From the NCBI GenBank assembly GCA_036783645.1, contig DAIPWT010000012.1, positions 1 to 64,000 of the forward strand: DNA of 64,000 nucleotides. The letters are read 5' to 3'. Positions 7,688 to 16,045 of this stretch are shown piece by piece (the stretch's first letter is position 1; each line of letters begins with the position of its first letter). The notes beneath the pieces are model-generated. The model saw only the letters and a program-made list of their open reading frames with translations, had not been told where the DNA came from and did no database searches. The translations under genes were made by a program, and so were the position numbers. The DNA is from UBA4732 sp002404095. Its GTDB lineage: Bacteria; Planctomycetota; Planctomycetia; Gemmatales; Gemmataceae.

Positions 7688-8808
7688 GCAAGATCCGCGT
7701 CCTGGTCGTGGACGACGCCGTGGTCGTGCGGCGCATGGTGGCCGACATCCTGGCCGCGGATGACGCCATCGAAGTAGTCGGCACAGCCGCAAATGGACGT
7801 ATTGCCCTCTCAAAAATCGCTCAACTCAAGCCCGATCTAGTGACGCTCGACCTGGAAATGCCCGAAATGGACGGCCTGGAAACCCTGGCCGCCGTCCGTC
7901 TAACCTATCCCTATCTACCCATCGTGGTGCTGAGCCGGCTGGCCCAGAGCGGCGCCTCGATCACCTGTGAAGCGCTCGCCCTCGGCGCCAACGACTGCAT
8001 CGCTATGCCGGAAAAAGCCGGCGTCGCGCCCACGGCGTCGGAATGCGTGCGCGACCAACTGATCCCCAAGATCAAGCGCTTCGGCGTTCGTCAGGCCGGC
8101 CGGAGTAGTCTTTCCGTGCCATCGCCGGTCGCGCGACCGGGCGGCCGATCCGCCCTCTTCACCGTTCGTCCTCCGATGGAAGTCGTGGCAATCGGCGCTT
8201 CCACAGGCGGCCCCAACGCGCTGGCCGCGGTGTTTCCCGCGTTTCCGGCCGACTTTCCGGTCCCCATCGTGATCGTGCAGCACATGCCGCCTGTCTTTAC
8301 CGGACGATTGGCCGAGCGATTGTCGTCTTTATCGCGGATCGAGACGGAGGAAGCGGAGAACGGCGCCGTGGTACGGCCGGGTCGCGCCTGGCTGGCGCCT
8401 GGCGACTTCCACTTGGCCCTGGCGCGCGACGCTGAGGCCGTCCGGCTGCGCACGCACCAGGGGCCGCCGGAAAACTCCTGCCGTCCCTCAGTGGACGTGC
8501 TGTTCCGCTCCGTCGCGGAGGTGTACGGCCCTGGCGTGCTGGCCGTCATCCTGACCGGAATGGGACAAGACGGGCTGCGCGGGTGCGAGCGCATCCGGGC
8601 GGTCGGCGGCCAGGTGCTGGCGCAGGACGCCGCCACGAGCGTGGTGTGGGGAATGCCGGGCGCCGCGGCCCGCGCCGGCCTGGCGGACGCGGTACTGCCG
8701 TTGGATCAGCTGGGGCCGGAGATCGTGCGCCGCGTATTGAAGGGCCGGTCCCCTTCCGTCTGCGGCCTCCCTGGAACGAAAGAGATCACTCCTAATGAGA
8801 TCGCATGA
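7684..8808 (+). CDS. cheB: Chemotaxis protein-glutamate methylesterase CheB
   Basis: 374 residues that demethylate or deamidate receptor glutamates to reset the array. The receiver domain (1-125) has D56 as phospho-acceptor. The esterase domain (about 163-350) shows the catalytic triad: S173 in GASTGGPN, H200 in VQHMP and D296 in GMGQDG. The start overlaps the cheY stop by four bases, and the end overlaps the cheR start region by 14 bases, so translation of the three is likely coupled. Confidence 0.95.
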   Translation: MSKIRVLVVDDAVVVRRMVADILAADDAIEVVGTAANGRIALSKIAQLKPDLVTLDLEMPEMDGLETLAAVRLTYPYLPIVVLSRLAQSGASITCEALALGANDCIAMPEKAGVAPTASECVRDQLIPKIKRFGVRQAGRSSLSVPSPVARPGGRSALFTVRPPMEVVAIGASTGGPNALAAVFPAFPADFPVPIVIVQHMPPVFTGRLAERLSSLSRIETEEAENGAVVRPGRAWLAPGDFHLALARDAEAVRLRTHQGPPENSCRPSVDVLFRSVAEVYGPGVLAVILTGMGQDGLRGCERIRAVGGQVLAQDAATSVVWGMPGAAARAGLADAVLPLDQLGPEIVRRVLKGRSPSVCGLPGTKEITPNEIA

Positions 8809-9643
8809 GGCGGCAATGGCGCTTGAACCCGAGGATTTTCACTACTTTCGCACTCTCCTCCAACGGAGAGCGGCGATTGTCCTGGAAGACGAAAAGGCCT
8901 ATCTCGTCGAGTCGCGGCTGTCCGTCCTTTCGCACCGTGAAGGCTTCGGCTCGCTCAACGCCCTGGCGACGCACATGCGATCCGGCGGCGGCGACGACCT
9001 TCAGCGTAAAGTGGTCGAGGCCATGACCACCAACGAAACTTCGTTTTTCCGCGACAACCATCCGTTCGAGGGTTTGCGGCTGATAGGCTTTCCGGAGTTG
9101 ATCCGGCGCCGCGGGGCCGACCGCTCTTTGAACGTCTGGTGCGCGGCCTGTTCCACCGGCCAGGAGCCGTATAGCGTCGCCATCTTGTTGCGCGAACATT
9201 TTCCTCTATTGGAGAAATGGAATATCCGCATTATCGCCAGTGACTTGTCCACGGAAGTGTTGGAGCGGGCGCGGCTCGGCGGTTACTGCAACGCCGAGAT
9301 CACCCGCGGCCTCTCCGCGCGGCTGGCGGACAAGTATTTTCGACACAAAGGAAAGGAGTGGCAGGTCCGCGACGATCTCCGTCAGATGGTCGAATTCCGC
9401 CCGCTCAACCTGATCGACGCCTGGCCGGCACTGCCGTCGCTTGACCTAATACTGCTGCGCAACGTGCTGATTTACTTCGACGTGCCCACTAAACGGACCA
9501 TCCTGGAAAAGGTCCGCAAAGTTCTCCGGCCGGACGGCTATTTACTCCTTGGCGGCTCCGAAACGACGCTTAATCTTCATACTGGCTACGACCGCGTCGC
9601 TATTGGGCCGTCCATCGCCTATCAGCCGCGGGCGGAAGCGTGA
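8795..9643 (+). CDS. cheR: Chemotaxis receptor methyltransferase CheR
   Basis: 282 residues; methylates receptor glutamates using S-adenosylmethionine. Visible hallmarks are NETSFFRD near residue 77, the SAM-binding stretch WCAACSTGQEPYS and LLRNVLIYFD. An alternative ATG at 8816 would remove seven residues; the first ATG is preceded by AAAGAGA and is kept. Last gene of the chemosensory cluster; a minus-strand gene follows after 57 bp. Confidence 0.95.
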   Translation: MRSHEAAMALEPEDFHYFRTLLQRRAAIVLEDEKAYLVESRLSVLSHREGFGSLNALATHMRSGGGDDLQRKVVEAMTTNETSFFRDNHPFEGLRLIGFPELIRRRGADRSLNVWCAACSTGQEPYSVAILLREHFPLLEKWNIRIIASDLSTEVLERARLGGYCNAEITRGLSARLADKYFRHKGKEWQVRDDLRQMVEFRPLNLIDAWPALPSLDLILLRNVLIYFDVPTKRTILEKVRKVLRPDGYLLLGGSETTLNLHTGYDRVAIGPSIAYQPRAEA

Positions 9644-9700
9644 ACGGGACGCTTCTTAGTTAGTTGGAACCGCATCCCTCGCTTGCGCGTCGGGCTAACT

Positions 9701-10351
9701 TCATCTCTCCCATCCGGTCAGCAACAGGTTGCCCTTAACATCCCACCAGCGCAGCCAATTCAAGGTCATGTTGGCGTAAAGGCCGTGCCAGACGCCCAGT
9801 TCCACGCCAAGCGCCGGAATGAAGTATCGGCCGTGTTTGTTCGGCTTCATCTGCTGGTAACGACCTTCTACGAGTTTGTACATCTCCAAACTCGGCGACT
9901 CCAACTCGAAGATTCCATAATAGGCCGAGCGGATAGCCTGTTCGTAGACCCAAAACTTGCCCGTCTCCGGCGTCGCATCACGTTCCTCCAAACCGTCGCC
10001 GTAGAGGTACTCCAATACCAGTTGCGGGGATATATGCTCTTTCCAAAGGACGTAAGAACGCCGACATTTGCCCGGCGGCAAGGGTGCCGGGCCCGGGATA
10101 TAAAACCAGTCCGGCGCCTTACAGCCTCGTAACGGCTCTTCTGGCACGTAACGCCAATAGATGCCGGAGTTGGCGCCGATGAGGTAATGGCCATCGGGAT
10201 GCAGCCGGTTTATGACGGGGACGAGCGAGTCGGCGAGCAACATGCTCTGCGGGCGTTCAGGCCAATTTTTGGGGCCGGAGTCGTCCCTACAGGGGAGTTG
10301 GGTATGGTCGGGCAGCTCCGTCTGCGTCGGCGGTAGATAGATCGAACTCAT
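9701..10351 (-). CDS. Uma2-family (DUF820) PD-(D/E)XK-like protein
   Basis: 216 residues with the pattern of the Uma2/DUF820 nuclease-like fold: APDWFYIPG (the PD motif) at about 118-126, LVLEYL about 30 residues later and a following Lys in GKFWVYE. The family is greatly expanded in planctomycetes and cyanobacteria; its role is not established. The start has GGAGGG just upstream. It lies 27 bp upstream of hemA's stop on the same strand, without sign of shared function. Confidence 0.75.
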   Translation of the reverse strand: MSSIYLPPTQTELPDHTQLPCRDDSGPKNWPERPQSMLLADSLVPVINRLHPDGHYLIGANSGIYWRYVPEEPLRGCKAPDWFYIPGPAPLPPGKCRRSYVLWKEHISPQLVLEYLYGDGLEERDATPETGKFWVYEQAIRSAYYGIFELESPSLEMYKLVEGRYQQMKPNKHGRYFIPALGVELGVWHGLYANMTLNWLRWWDVKGNLLLTGWER

Positions 10352-10378
10352 GCGCGTCCCTCCAATACGGTTTCCGTT

Positions 10379-11668
10379 CTATTCTCGCAGCCGAAACAAT
10401 TTCCGCAAGGCGTCCAACAGCGTGTGCCCGGAGGCGTCGGCCGGTTGGTCTTCCGTCAGCGCGCTGATGGGACCGTGGAGAAATTGATTTTGCAGCTTCA
10501 CGAAAGCATACTCGATGAACTTGCGATCCCCTTCGGTCAGCCGGCCATTGAGCCGGGCGAATAGGTTGCGCACCACGTCTTCGCGCTTGGCCTCCAGGTC
10601 TTGCGTCAAGCGCTCGATCACCGGGCCGTTGCGCCGTCGTCGCCATTCCTTCAAAAACCGCTGCGTTTCCTGCTCCACGACCGCCTCGGCCGGGGCGATG
10701 TGCTTCCGCCGGTCGGCCAACGTCGCCTCTTGAATCCGTTTGAGATCGTCAATGTTGAATAAACAGGTGGTTTCGCCGTCGTGAATGCGCGGGTCAAAGT
10801 CGCGCGGCACCGCGATGTCGAGAATCACCAACGGGCCGCCGTCGCGCTGGGCCGCGATGCGCCGGTAGCGCTCCAGGGTGACTATCGGTTCCGGCGCCCC
10901 CGTGGTGCTGAGTACGATGTCGGCCCGCGCCAGCATTTCGTCCAACCGTTCCCACGGCACGGCCTCGCCGCCGCAACCGCGGGCCACACTCGCCGCTTTC
11001 TCCGGGCTGCGATTGGCCACGAGGATGCGCCTCGGTTCCAGCCGTCGCAAGTGGCGCAGCGTCAGCTCGCCCATCTTGCCGGCGCCGATGACGAGGATGG
11101 TCTTATCGCCGAAGTGGTCGAAGACCTGACGGACGTAATCGACGGCGGCGCTCGATACGGAGACGTGGCCGCGTGAGATGCCGGTTTCGGTGCGGACGCG
11201 CTTGGCGACGCGACGGGCGTGCGGAAACAGAGCGTGCAGCATGGGGCCAGGGCCGGCGCACTTTTGTCCCATTTCATAGGCCGTTTTGACCTGGCCGGCG
11301 ATTTGGCCTTCGCCGACGATGAGGCTGTCGAGGCTGGCGGCCACTCGGAACAGGTGGCGCACGGCGTCGGCGTTATGGTAGACGTACAGGTGGGGCCGGA
11401 CTTCTTCGATAGGTAAACTATGGAACTCCGCCAAGAAGCCGGCCAACGCGTCGCCGTCGAGTAGCGCCGTCGAGCGCGTGGGATGATCGAGGACGCGGCC
11501 GACGTACATTTCCACGCGATTACAGGTGCTAAGGATGACGGCCTCGCAGTCGAGCCGGCTGGTGAGCGCGTCGAGGGCGCGGGGCAACTGGTCTTCGCGG
11601 AAACCGAGACGTTCGCGCACCGCGACAGGCGTAGTGCGGTGGCTGCAACCGACGGCGAGGAGGTTCAT
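10379..11668 (-). CDS. hemA: Glutamyl-tRNA reductase
   Basis: A 429-residue first enzyme of C5-pathway tetrapyrrole synthesis, reducing glutamyl-tRNA to glutamate-1-semialdehyde with NADPH. The N-terminus MNLLAVGCSHRTTPV, catalytic C49 in STCNRVEMY, GEGQIAGQVK and the nucleotide-binding VIGAGKMGELT are all present. The C-terminal dimerisation part is complete. The frame extends 34 codons upstream, but the ATG at 11668 has GGAGG and matches the family start. Its ATG overlaps the stop of the upstream CcsA/HemX-like gene (ATGA), consistent with the common hemX-hemA pairing. Confidence 0.95.
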   Translation of the reverse strand: MNLLAVGCSHRTTPVAVRERLGFREDQLPRALDALTSRLDCEAVILSTCNRVEMYVGRVLDHPTRSTALLDGDALAGFLAEFHSLPIEEVRPHLYVYHNADAVRHLFRVAASLDSLIVGEGQIAGQVKTAYEMGQKCAGPGPMLHALFPHARRVAKRVRTETGISRGHVSVSSAAVDYVRQVFDHFGDKTILVIGAGKMGELTLRHLRRLEPRRILVANRSPEKAASVARGCGGEAVPWERLDEMLARADIVLSTTGAPEPIVTLERYRRIAAQRDGGPLVILDIAVPRDFDPRIHDGETTCLFNIDDLKRIQEATLADRRKHIAPAEAVVEQETQRFLKEWRRRRNGPVIERLTQDLEAKREDVVRNLFARLNGRLTEGDRKFIEYAFVKLQNQFLHGPISALTEDQPADASGHTLLDALRKLFRLRE

Positions 11669-12438
11669 GTCGCGCCTCCTCTGAGTGAGTGTCCAAGGAC
11701 GAGGCAGCAGACCAGCAGCAGGAAGGCGACGATCGTGAGCAGGGCGACCAACCGGCCGCGCAGACGCCAACCATAGCGGAGAACGACCATGAGGAGAAAG
11801 GTCAACCAGAGGACGGCAGTGCTGAGGACGCGCGGATCGGTCCAGGCGGTCAACGGATGCTGAATCATCAGGAAGAGGCCGATGACGACGCCGGCCGTCA
11901 GCAGCGGAAAGGACCAGTCGATGGCGCGACGATTCATCTGTTCAAGGCGTTCGAGGCTTGGCAACCGGAGGCCGCGGCCGGGCAGCGTTTTGGCGCGAAG
12001 TTGCCATGCTCGAAACAGATACATGAGACTAGCGCAGAGGCCGACGCAGACGCCGACGGCTGCCAGCAACAGCAGCGCCGCATGGACCTCGCCCCAGAAG
12101 CTCGCGTCAGGCAGCGACAGTTGATCGGCTTCCGGCCCGAAAAGCAGACTCAGACCGAGAAGGCCGAGTATCACCGGCAACACAAATACGCCCCAGGCGA
12201 GTCGCTGATAGTGAAGCGCGCCATAGAGATAGAAAATGGCGAGAACCCACGCCAGAATGAGCATCCACCCGACGGGGCGCTGGAAAGCAAGGTAGACGGA
12301 TTGGGTGGCGAGACCGGCGGCGCCAAAGAGGAGGCCCAGGAAATAGAGGATGCGCCGGGGGCGGAATTGGCACCATACCTCAAGGCCCAGCGCCGCCGTA
12401 TAGCTGGTGGCGAAACAGACCAGCGAGATTCCGTACAC
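11665..12438 (-). CDS. CcsA/HemX-like integral membrane protein
   Basis: 257 residues with about eight hydrophobic helices, resembling the CcsA/HemX (YpjD) branch of cytochrome-c assembly proteins. The tryptophan-rich haem-handling motif of true CcsA is not recognisable: the equivalent region reads HPLTAWTDPR. His residues in EVHAALL and IQHPL could be haem ligands. It is translationally coupled to hemA, which fits a role in regulating glutamyl-tRNA reductase or in haem handling. True CcsA cannot be excluded by eye. Confidence 0.8.
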   Translation of the reverse strand: MYGISLVCFATSYTAALGLEVWCQFRPRRILYFLGLLFGAAGLATQSVYLAFQRPVGWMLILAWVLAIFYLYGALHYQRLAWGVFVLPVILGLLGLSLLFGPEADQLSLPDASFWGEVHAALLLLAAVGVCVGLCASLMYLFRAWQLRAKTLPGRGLRLPSLERLEQMNRRAIDWSFPLLTAGVVIGLFLMIQHPLTAWTDPRVLSTAVLWLTFLLMVVLRYGWRLRGRLVALLTIVAFLLLVCCLVLGHSLRGGAT

Positions 12439-12470
12439 AAACTTCCTCGTTTGAGTTTATCCGCGAGCCG

Positions 12471-12534
12471 GTGTGCCACGGCTGTGCCAGCCGTGTTGGA
12501 CAGTCGAAACACGGCTGACACAGCCGTGGCACAC
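12471..12534. repeat. Inverted repeat, GTGTGCCACGGCTGTG family
   Basis: Arms GTGTGCCACGGCTGTGCCAG and its complement match with one mismatch around a short spacer. It lies between the siroheme-synthase-like gene and the CcsA-like gene, upstream of the latter's start. Confidence 0.8.
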
Positions 12535-12608
12535 GAGGATCGGGCCGCCTTCCTTTTGACACTAACTACAGCCGCGGGCGAGCGCGGTCGCATCCCGGCA
12601 GAAAGGCA

Positions 12609-13247
12609 TTATAGCGGAGAAGACGCCGCGCCGCCCCCATCGCGCAATTCCTGTAGCATCCCCGTTCGCACAACGTCGGCGCCGTCCCGGCGCAATCGCT
12701 CCAGCCATTCCCAGCGCGACCAGCGTTCGAAAAACAATCGCCGACGTTCGGCGTCTTGCACATGCTCAAGAACAAGAGGGCGTAATTCGGCCAGCAGCGC
12801 AACCCAGCGTCCGAAGTCGTCGTCGAATTGTTCATTGAGCCGACGGCGTATTTCGCGGGCCAGAGCCGGCGCGGCGCCGCCCGTGCCCACTGCGACAACG
12901 AAGTCGCCGCGACGGACCACGGCGGGGACGAAGAAATCGCCGGCCTCCGGATCGGAGGCGGAGTTGACCCAAAGGCCACGCGCCCGGGCGTCGGCCACGA
13001 CGCGGGCATTCACGTCCAGCGTCGCGGCGGCGAAGACAAGGACGGCGCCGTCGAGGTGAGCGGCGGCATAGGGTTCGGTACGCCAATCGAGGGCAGGATG
13101 GGTTTCGTCAGGGGGAAGTGATTCGAGGCAGACGAGACGCACATGTGCGCCGGCGTCGAGGACGGCTGCGGCCTTGCGTCGGCCGACGGCGCCACCGCCG
13201 ATTACGACCACGAGGCGGTCCGTCAGATGAAGGAAAAGCGGGAACAT
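12609..13247 (-). CDS. Precorrin-2 dehydrogenase / sirohydrochlorin ferrochelatase (siroheme synthase N-terminal type)
   Basis: 212 residues matching the Met8p/CysG N-terminal fold, which oxidises precorrin-2 with NAD and may insert iron to make sirohaem. The NAD motif VVVIGGGAVGRRKA is near the N-terminus, and the family segment NSASDPEAGDFFVPA is followed by RGD. The SAM-dependent methyltransferase half of CysG is absent, so uroporphyrinogen methylation must be encoded elsewhere. No strong ribosome-binding site precedes the ATG at 13247. It is on the same strand as the hemA pair, forming a small tetrapyrrole group. Confidence 0.88.
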   Translation of the reverse strand: MFPLFLHLTDRLVVVIGGGAVGRRKAAAVLDAGAHVRLVCLESLPPDETHPALDWRTEPYAAAHLDGAVLVFAAATLDVNARVVADARARGLWVNSASDPEAGDFFVPAVVRRGDFVVAVGTGGAAPALAREIRRRLNEQFDDDFGRWVALLAELRPLVLEHVQDAERRRLFFERWSRWEWLERLRRDGADVVRTGMLQELRDGGGAASSPL

Positions 13248-13393
13248 GGCTAATGCAGCTTACGGGATAGGAGCTAGGGATGCAAACCGCCCGGGCGTCG
13301 GATACCCCGGCGTACTTCGGTGTGCCGCTCGATAATGACAGACTCTAGATGCGGAGTTGCGGCCTGGAGGTTTCTAGGGGCAAACCCGTGAGA

Positions 13394-14098
13394 TCACGAA
13401 TCACGGCGGTCGCGGCGCCCGCGCCCAGGCTTCGGCTCGACGTATGCGACGCGCTCCGCGGCCCCCCGTTGCAGACAGGTACGAATGATGAGGCCGGTCA
13501 AATCGCTCGCCTCTCGTGGGGAGAGGCAACGGAAGTCCACCCCGGGGCAGAGGGCCGCCACGCCTTGCAGAAAAGTGGCTCGCTCGCTGGTGGACAGCAC
13601 TCCGACGGGCAGGGCGGCGCCGCCGGTCATGCCGATGCCTTCCGGCGCCATGACCCGTGTCGCTAAAATCATTCCGAGGGGTGCGCTGCCGCTGAGTCCG
13701 ACATCCATCAAGAAACGAGGCTCGTCTCGCAACAAGTCCTTGACATGGACGCCAACGGCGCGCTCGACCGCCTCTACGGCGAAAAGGGAGTAATGGGCCT
13801 GACGCATACCAAGCAAGATCGCCATTTCGTCGGAGTCTTGAGGCGGAGGGGATTTCGCCAGGTAGCGCTCCACCGCGTTGACCCCGCTCCGCCGCACGTT
13901 AAAGATGCAGTAGTCCATGAGGACGGCGATCTCGTCCGCGCTGTCCAGGGTGAGGACGTTCCGCCGGAGGATTCCCAGCTTCTTGCCGCCTTCATTGAGG
14001 ACGTTTCGGGAAAGCGTTTTGACGAGGCGGCTATTCAGCCGGACGGCCGACTGACGCAGACGCTTGTAGCGCGGCAGCAGGTCTGCATAACGAGTCAT
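13394..14098 (-). CDS. Unrecognised protein
   Basis: 234 residues, soluble, with no signal peptide or membrane segment. It has a basic N-terminal region with conserved-looking stretches LDSADEIAVLMDYCIFNVR and RFLMDVGLSGSAPLGMILATR. I do not recognise the family. The frame is open to 14152, but ATG 14098 has GGAGG seven bases upstream and is preferred. The last ~30 residues are Arg/Gly-rich. It is separated from the tetrapyrrole genes by ~150 bp in which I see no gene. Confidence 0.65.
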   Translation of the reverse strand: MTRYADLLPRYKRLRQSAVRLNSRLVKTLSRNVLNEGGKKLGILRRNVLTLDSADEIAVLMDYCIFNVRRSGVNAVERYLAKSPPPQDSDEMAILLGMRQAHYSLFAVEAVERAVGVHVKDLLRDEPRFLMDVGLSGSAPLGMILATRVMAPEGIGMTGGAALPVGVLSTSERATFLQGVAALCPGVDFRCLSPREASDLTGLIIRTCLQRGAAERVAYVEPKPGRGRRDRRDS

Positions 14099-14268
14099 CG
14101 TCCCGCCTCCCGGTCGAACGGCTCCCGTAAGCCGGCGCAGCCATTGCCACATGATTTATCCCGCCTTCCTCGACCTTACTTTTCCCATAGCGGCGCGGGC
14201 GAGCGCCTTCCCTATCTCATCTTATTCTTTTGAAGGGTGCTGGACGCGGGGCGCGGCCGGTGAGATAA

Positions 14269-14388
14269 TCCGCTGTCCACCCCGGCCGGTTCCGCTTTCG
14301 CAAGAACCAGAGCGCACGCAACTGGATCGATGTGACCTTTGAAGAAGATCCGACGCAAATCGTGATTTTTTCCGTGTGGCGCAAGTAG
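14269..14388 (+). pseudogene. C-terminal remnant of a small DUF4258-like protein
   Basis: A 39-codon frame ends WIDVTFEEDPTQIVIFSVWRK-stop and has no usable start before the in-frame stop at 14266. The ending resembles small proteins that precede DUF2283 genes, a common toxin/antitoxin-like pairing. Here the 5' part is missing. The assignment is a weak inference. Confidence 0.35.
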
Positions 14389-14431
14389 AAATGGAACGGT
14401 GGAACGGCGACGTAGCTTGGAGGACGGGACC

Positions 14432-14758
14432 GTGAGCAAACCGACATTTCGAGTGGAAACCTCCGTGGACGACGCCACGGGCGCTCCAGGCGCCGTGTAC
14501 TTGCGAGTGCGTGACGGGAAGGTAGCGGAAACGAAGGAAGTGGAAGGCGGGGTCGTTTACGCCGATTATGACGCACCCGGCTCGCTTCTGGGAATCGAGC
14601 TGTTAGGCTCCTGCGACATGACGGTCCTGGAAGGCGTCATCTCCAACGAACCCGAACCCGTGAAGCGCTTCCTGCGGGGCGGCGTCCCTCGCGGCCTGGT
14701 TCCGGCGCAGAGCGAGAACGCAAACGGGCACAACGCCGGCCGAAAGGTGTGTGGATGA
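14432..14758 (+). CDS. DUF2283-like small protein
   Basis: 108 residues if the GTG at 14432 is used (GGAGG eight bases upstream); an ATG at 14399 in frame would add 11 residues. The body has the DUF2283 pattern: YLRVRDGKVAETKEV, then VYADYDAPGSLLGIELL. DUF2283 proteins are small beta-rich proteins of unknown role, often beside DUF4258 proteins. The last 20 residues are hydrophilic and may be non-family. Confidence 0.7.
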   Translation: MSKPTFRVETSVDDATGAPGAVYLRVRDGKVAETKEVEGGVVYADYDAPGSLLGIELLGSCDMTVLEGVISNEPEPVKRFLRGGVPRGLVPAQSENANGHNAGRKVCG

Positions 14759-14814
14759 TGCAAGTATCCGCGCAAGGGACGGTCAAGACGGCAGGACAGA
14801 CGCCGCTGTCTGAC

Positions 14815-15106
14815 AAGCCTGAAGTGAAAGACTGGTGCGGCGTCCCCTCCTACCTTTTGGATCGAACGCGGCATAAAAGATCTTAACCTTACCGATGCCC
14901 AGCAGGCCAAAGCGAATGAAATCTGCAAGGCGGAGGGGGAGAAAGTGCGTGCAGCCGAGATAAAGAGCCACGAGGATTCCCAGAAGGCGATCAAGGGCGT
15001 GATCGACGAGGAGCAGTTCAAGAAACTGGACGCGAGCATTCCGAGGGCGCCAGCGGTTAGCCATTTTCCGGACCTGCCCGATAAGCCGAAACCGACCAAG
15101 GAGTAG
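14815..15106 (+). pseudogene. Decayed copy of the Gly/Pro-rich LTxxQ secreted protein (C-terminal part)
   Basis: From about 14850 the frame reads DLNLTDAQQAKANEICKAEG and continues with AIKGVIDEEQFKKL to a final DKPKPTKE-stop. It matches the C-terminal ~85 residues of the intact protein at 18214-19140, including the last eight codons and the bases after the stop. No start codon is available in this frame: an in-frame TGA lies just upstream, and the neighbouring frame (MMQVSAQGTVK from 14755) ends after 43 codons. So the copy is frameshifted and truncated, lacking the signal peptide and the Gly/Pro region. Confidence 0.75.
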
Positions 15107-15142
15107 GTTCGACCAATTGAGTATTAATACAAAGGCGGGCCG

Positions 15143-15278
15143 GGTCGCGTGAGCGCCAGGAGGCTCTATCCGGGTCGTCCTCTGGACTCAAGACGCTGAC
15201 CGCATCGGTCTTGGAGCCCCTTCGGGCGACTGAAATAAAGCCCCGGGCGAAGTGTACTCACGAGTCCGGGGTGCGAGG
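15143..15278. repeat. Palindromic repeat, CCCCGGGCGAAGTGTACTCACG family, copy 1
   Basis: The 43-bp segment 15236-15278 is the exact reverse complement of the left arm region of the full palindrome at about 56521-56563. The middle section (GGACTCAAGACG...GTCTTGGAGCCCC) is also shared. The left arm here has decayed. It lies upstream of the ECF sigma gene; the 300 bp before that gene hold nothing else recognisable. Confidence 0.75.
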
Positions 15279-15412
15279 ACCACTTCTCACAAGTTTCTCA
15301 CTCTCCCTCGATACTCTGACCCGAAGCGGGAGCAATAAAATCTTCTGCATCCGGATCAAGCCTGTCACAATCGCGCGCGGCCTTGCAGTTAGTTCATAAG
15401 AGGGGATTCGCA

Positions 15413-16045
15413 ATGGACGAGCGAGCGTCGGACTCGGCGGAAGTTCTCGCCCTGCTGAGTCGGGCGCGGGCGGGAGAAAAGTACGCCTTTGATCGACTGT
15501 TCGCGCTATGCGAGGGACAGCTGCGGCGGTTCGTGGATTTGCGCTTGGACCCAAAGCTACGGCCGCGCGTCGATCCGTCCGACATTGTTCAGGAAGCCCA
15601 TCTCGAAGCGGTTCGCCGGCTCGACGGCTTCCTCGCAAATCCGACGTTGCCGTTCAAGCTATGGCTGCGGCAAATCACGCTGGACCGCCTCCTTATGATG
15701 CGGCGCCGCCATGTTGGGGCGGCGCGGCGTTCGCTGGCGCGAGAGGCGGCCTTGCCGGATGGGTCGTCCTGTGCGCTCGCCCGGCAGCTCGTCGCCGCCG
15801 GCTCGACGCCCAGCCAACTGCTCGGCCGTGAGGAACTGGCGCGGCGTGTGCGCGAAGCCGTGGCGCAGCTGGCCGAAACCGACCGGGAAATCATCCTTAT
15901 GCGAACCTTTGAGTCGCTTTCTTTTGAAGAAATCGCTCACCTGCTCGGCGTCGAGGCGGCCACAGCGCGAAAGCGGCACGGCCGCGCCCTGCTCCGGCTG
16001 CACAAAATCCTCACCGACGACGGTCTGACGGAGTCCCAGCTATGA
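15413..16045 (+). CDS. ECF-type RNA polymerase sigma factor, planctomycete subgroup
   Basis: 210 residues. Region 2 covers about 28-100 (FVDLRLDPKLRPRVDPSDIVQEAHL, then LPFKLWLRQITLDRL), and region 4 covers about 145-205 (QLAETDREIILMRTFESLSF, then ARKRHGRALLRL). The DPSDIVQEA signature is typical of the planctomycete ECF group usually paired with a membrane-linked Ser/Thr kinase. The ATG at 15413 follows AAGAGGGG; an in-frame ATG ten codons upstream lacks one. The stop overlaps the kinase start by four bases (ATGA), so the two were one operon. Confidence 0.92.
   Translation: MDERASDSAEVLALLSRARAGEKYAFDRLFALCEGQLRRFVDLRLDPKLRPRVDPSDIVQEAHLEAVRRLDGFLANPTLPFKLWLRQITLDRLLMMRRRHVGAARRSLAREAALPDGSSCALARQLVAAGSTPSQLLGREELARRVREAVAQLAETDREIILMRTFESLSFEEIAHLLGVEAATARKRHGRALLRLHKILTDDGLTESQL

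Noticed and set aside
11689..13059. 456-codon open frame opposite the CcsA-like and siroheme genes
   Set aside because: Spans two real genes and a palindrome on the other strand; the composition (Gln/Glu/Arg-rich) is typical of an antisense frame.
13248..13393. Possible tRNA or small RNA between the siroheme gene and the next gene
   Set aside because: No cloverleaf arms, no conserved T-loop and no strong hairpin found by eye.
15211..15399. Repeated frame starting MEPLRATEIKPRAKCTHESG (also at 56605)
   Set aside because: Translation of the CCCCGGGCGAAGTG palindrome; no ribosome-binding site and different continuations.
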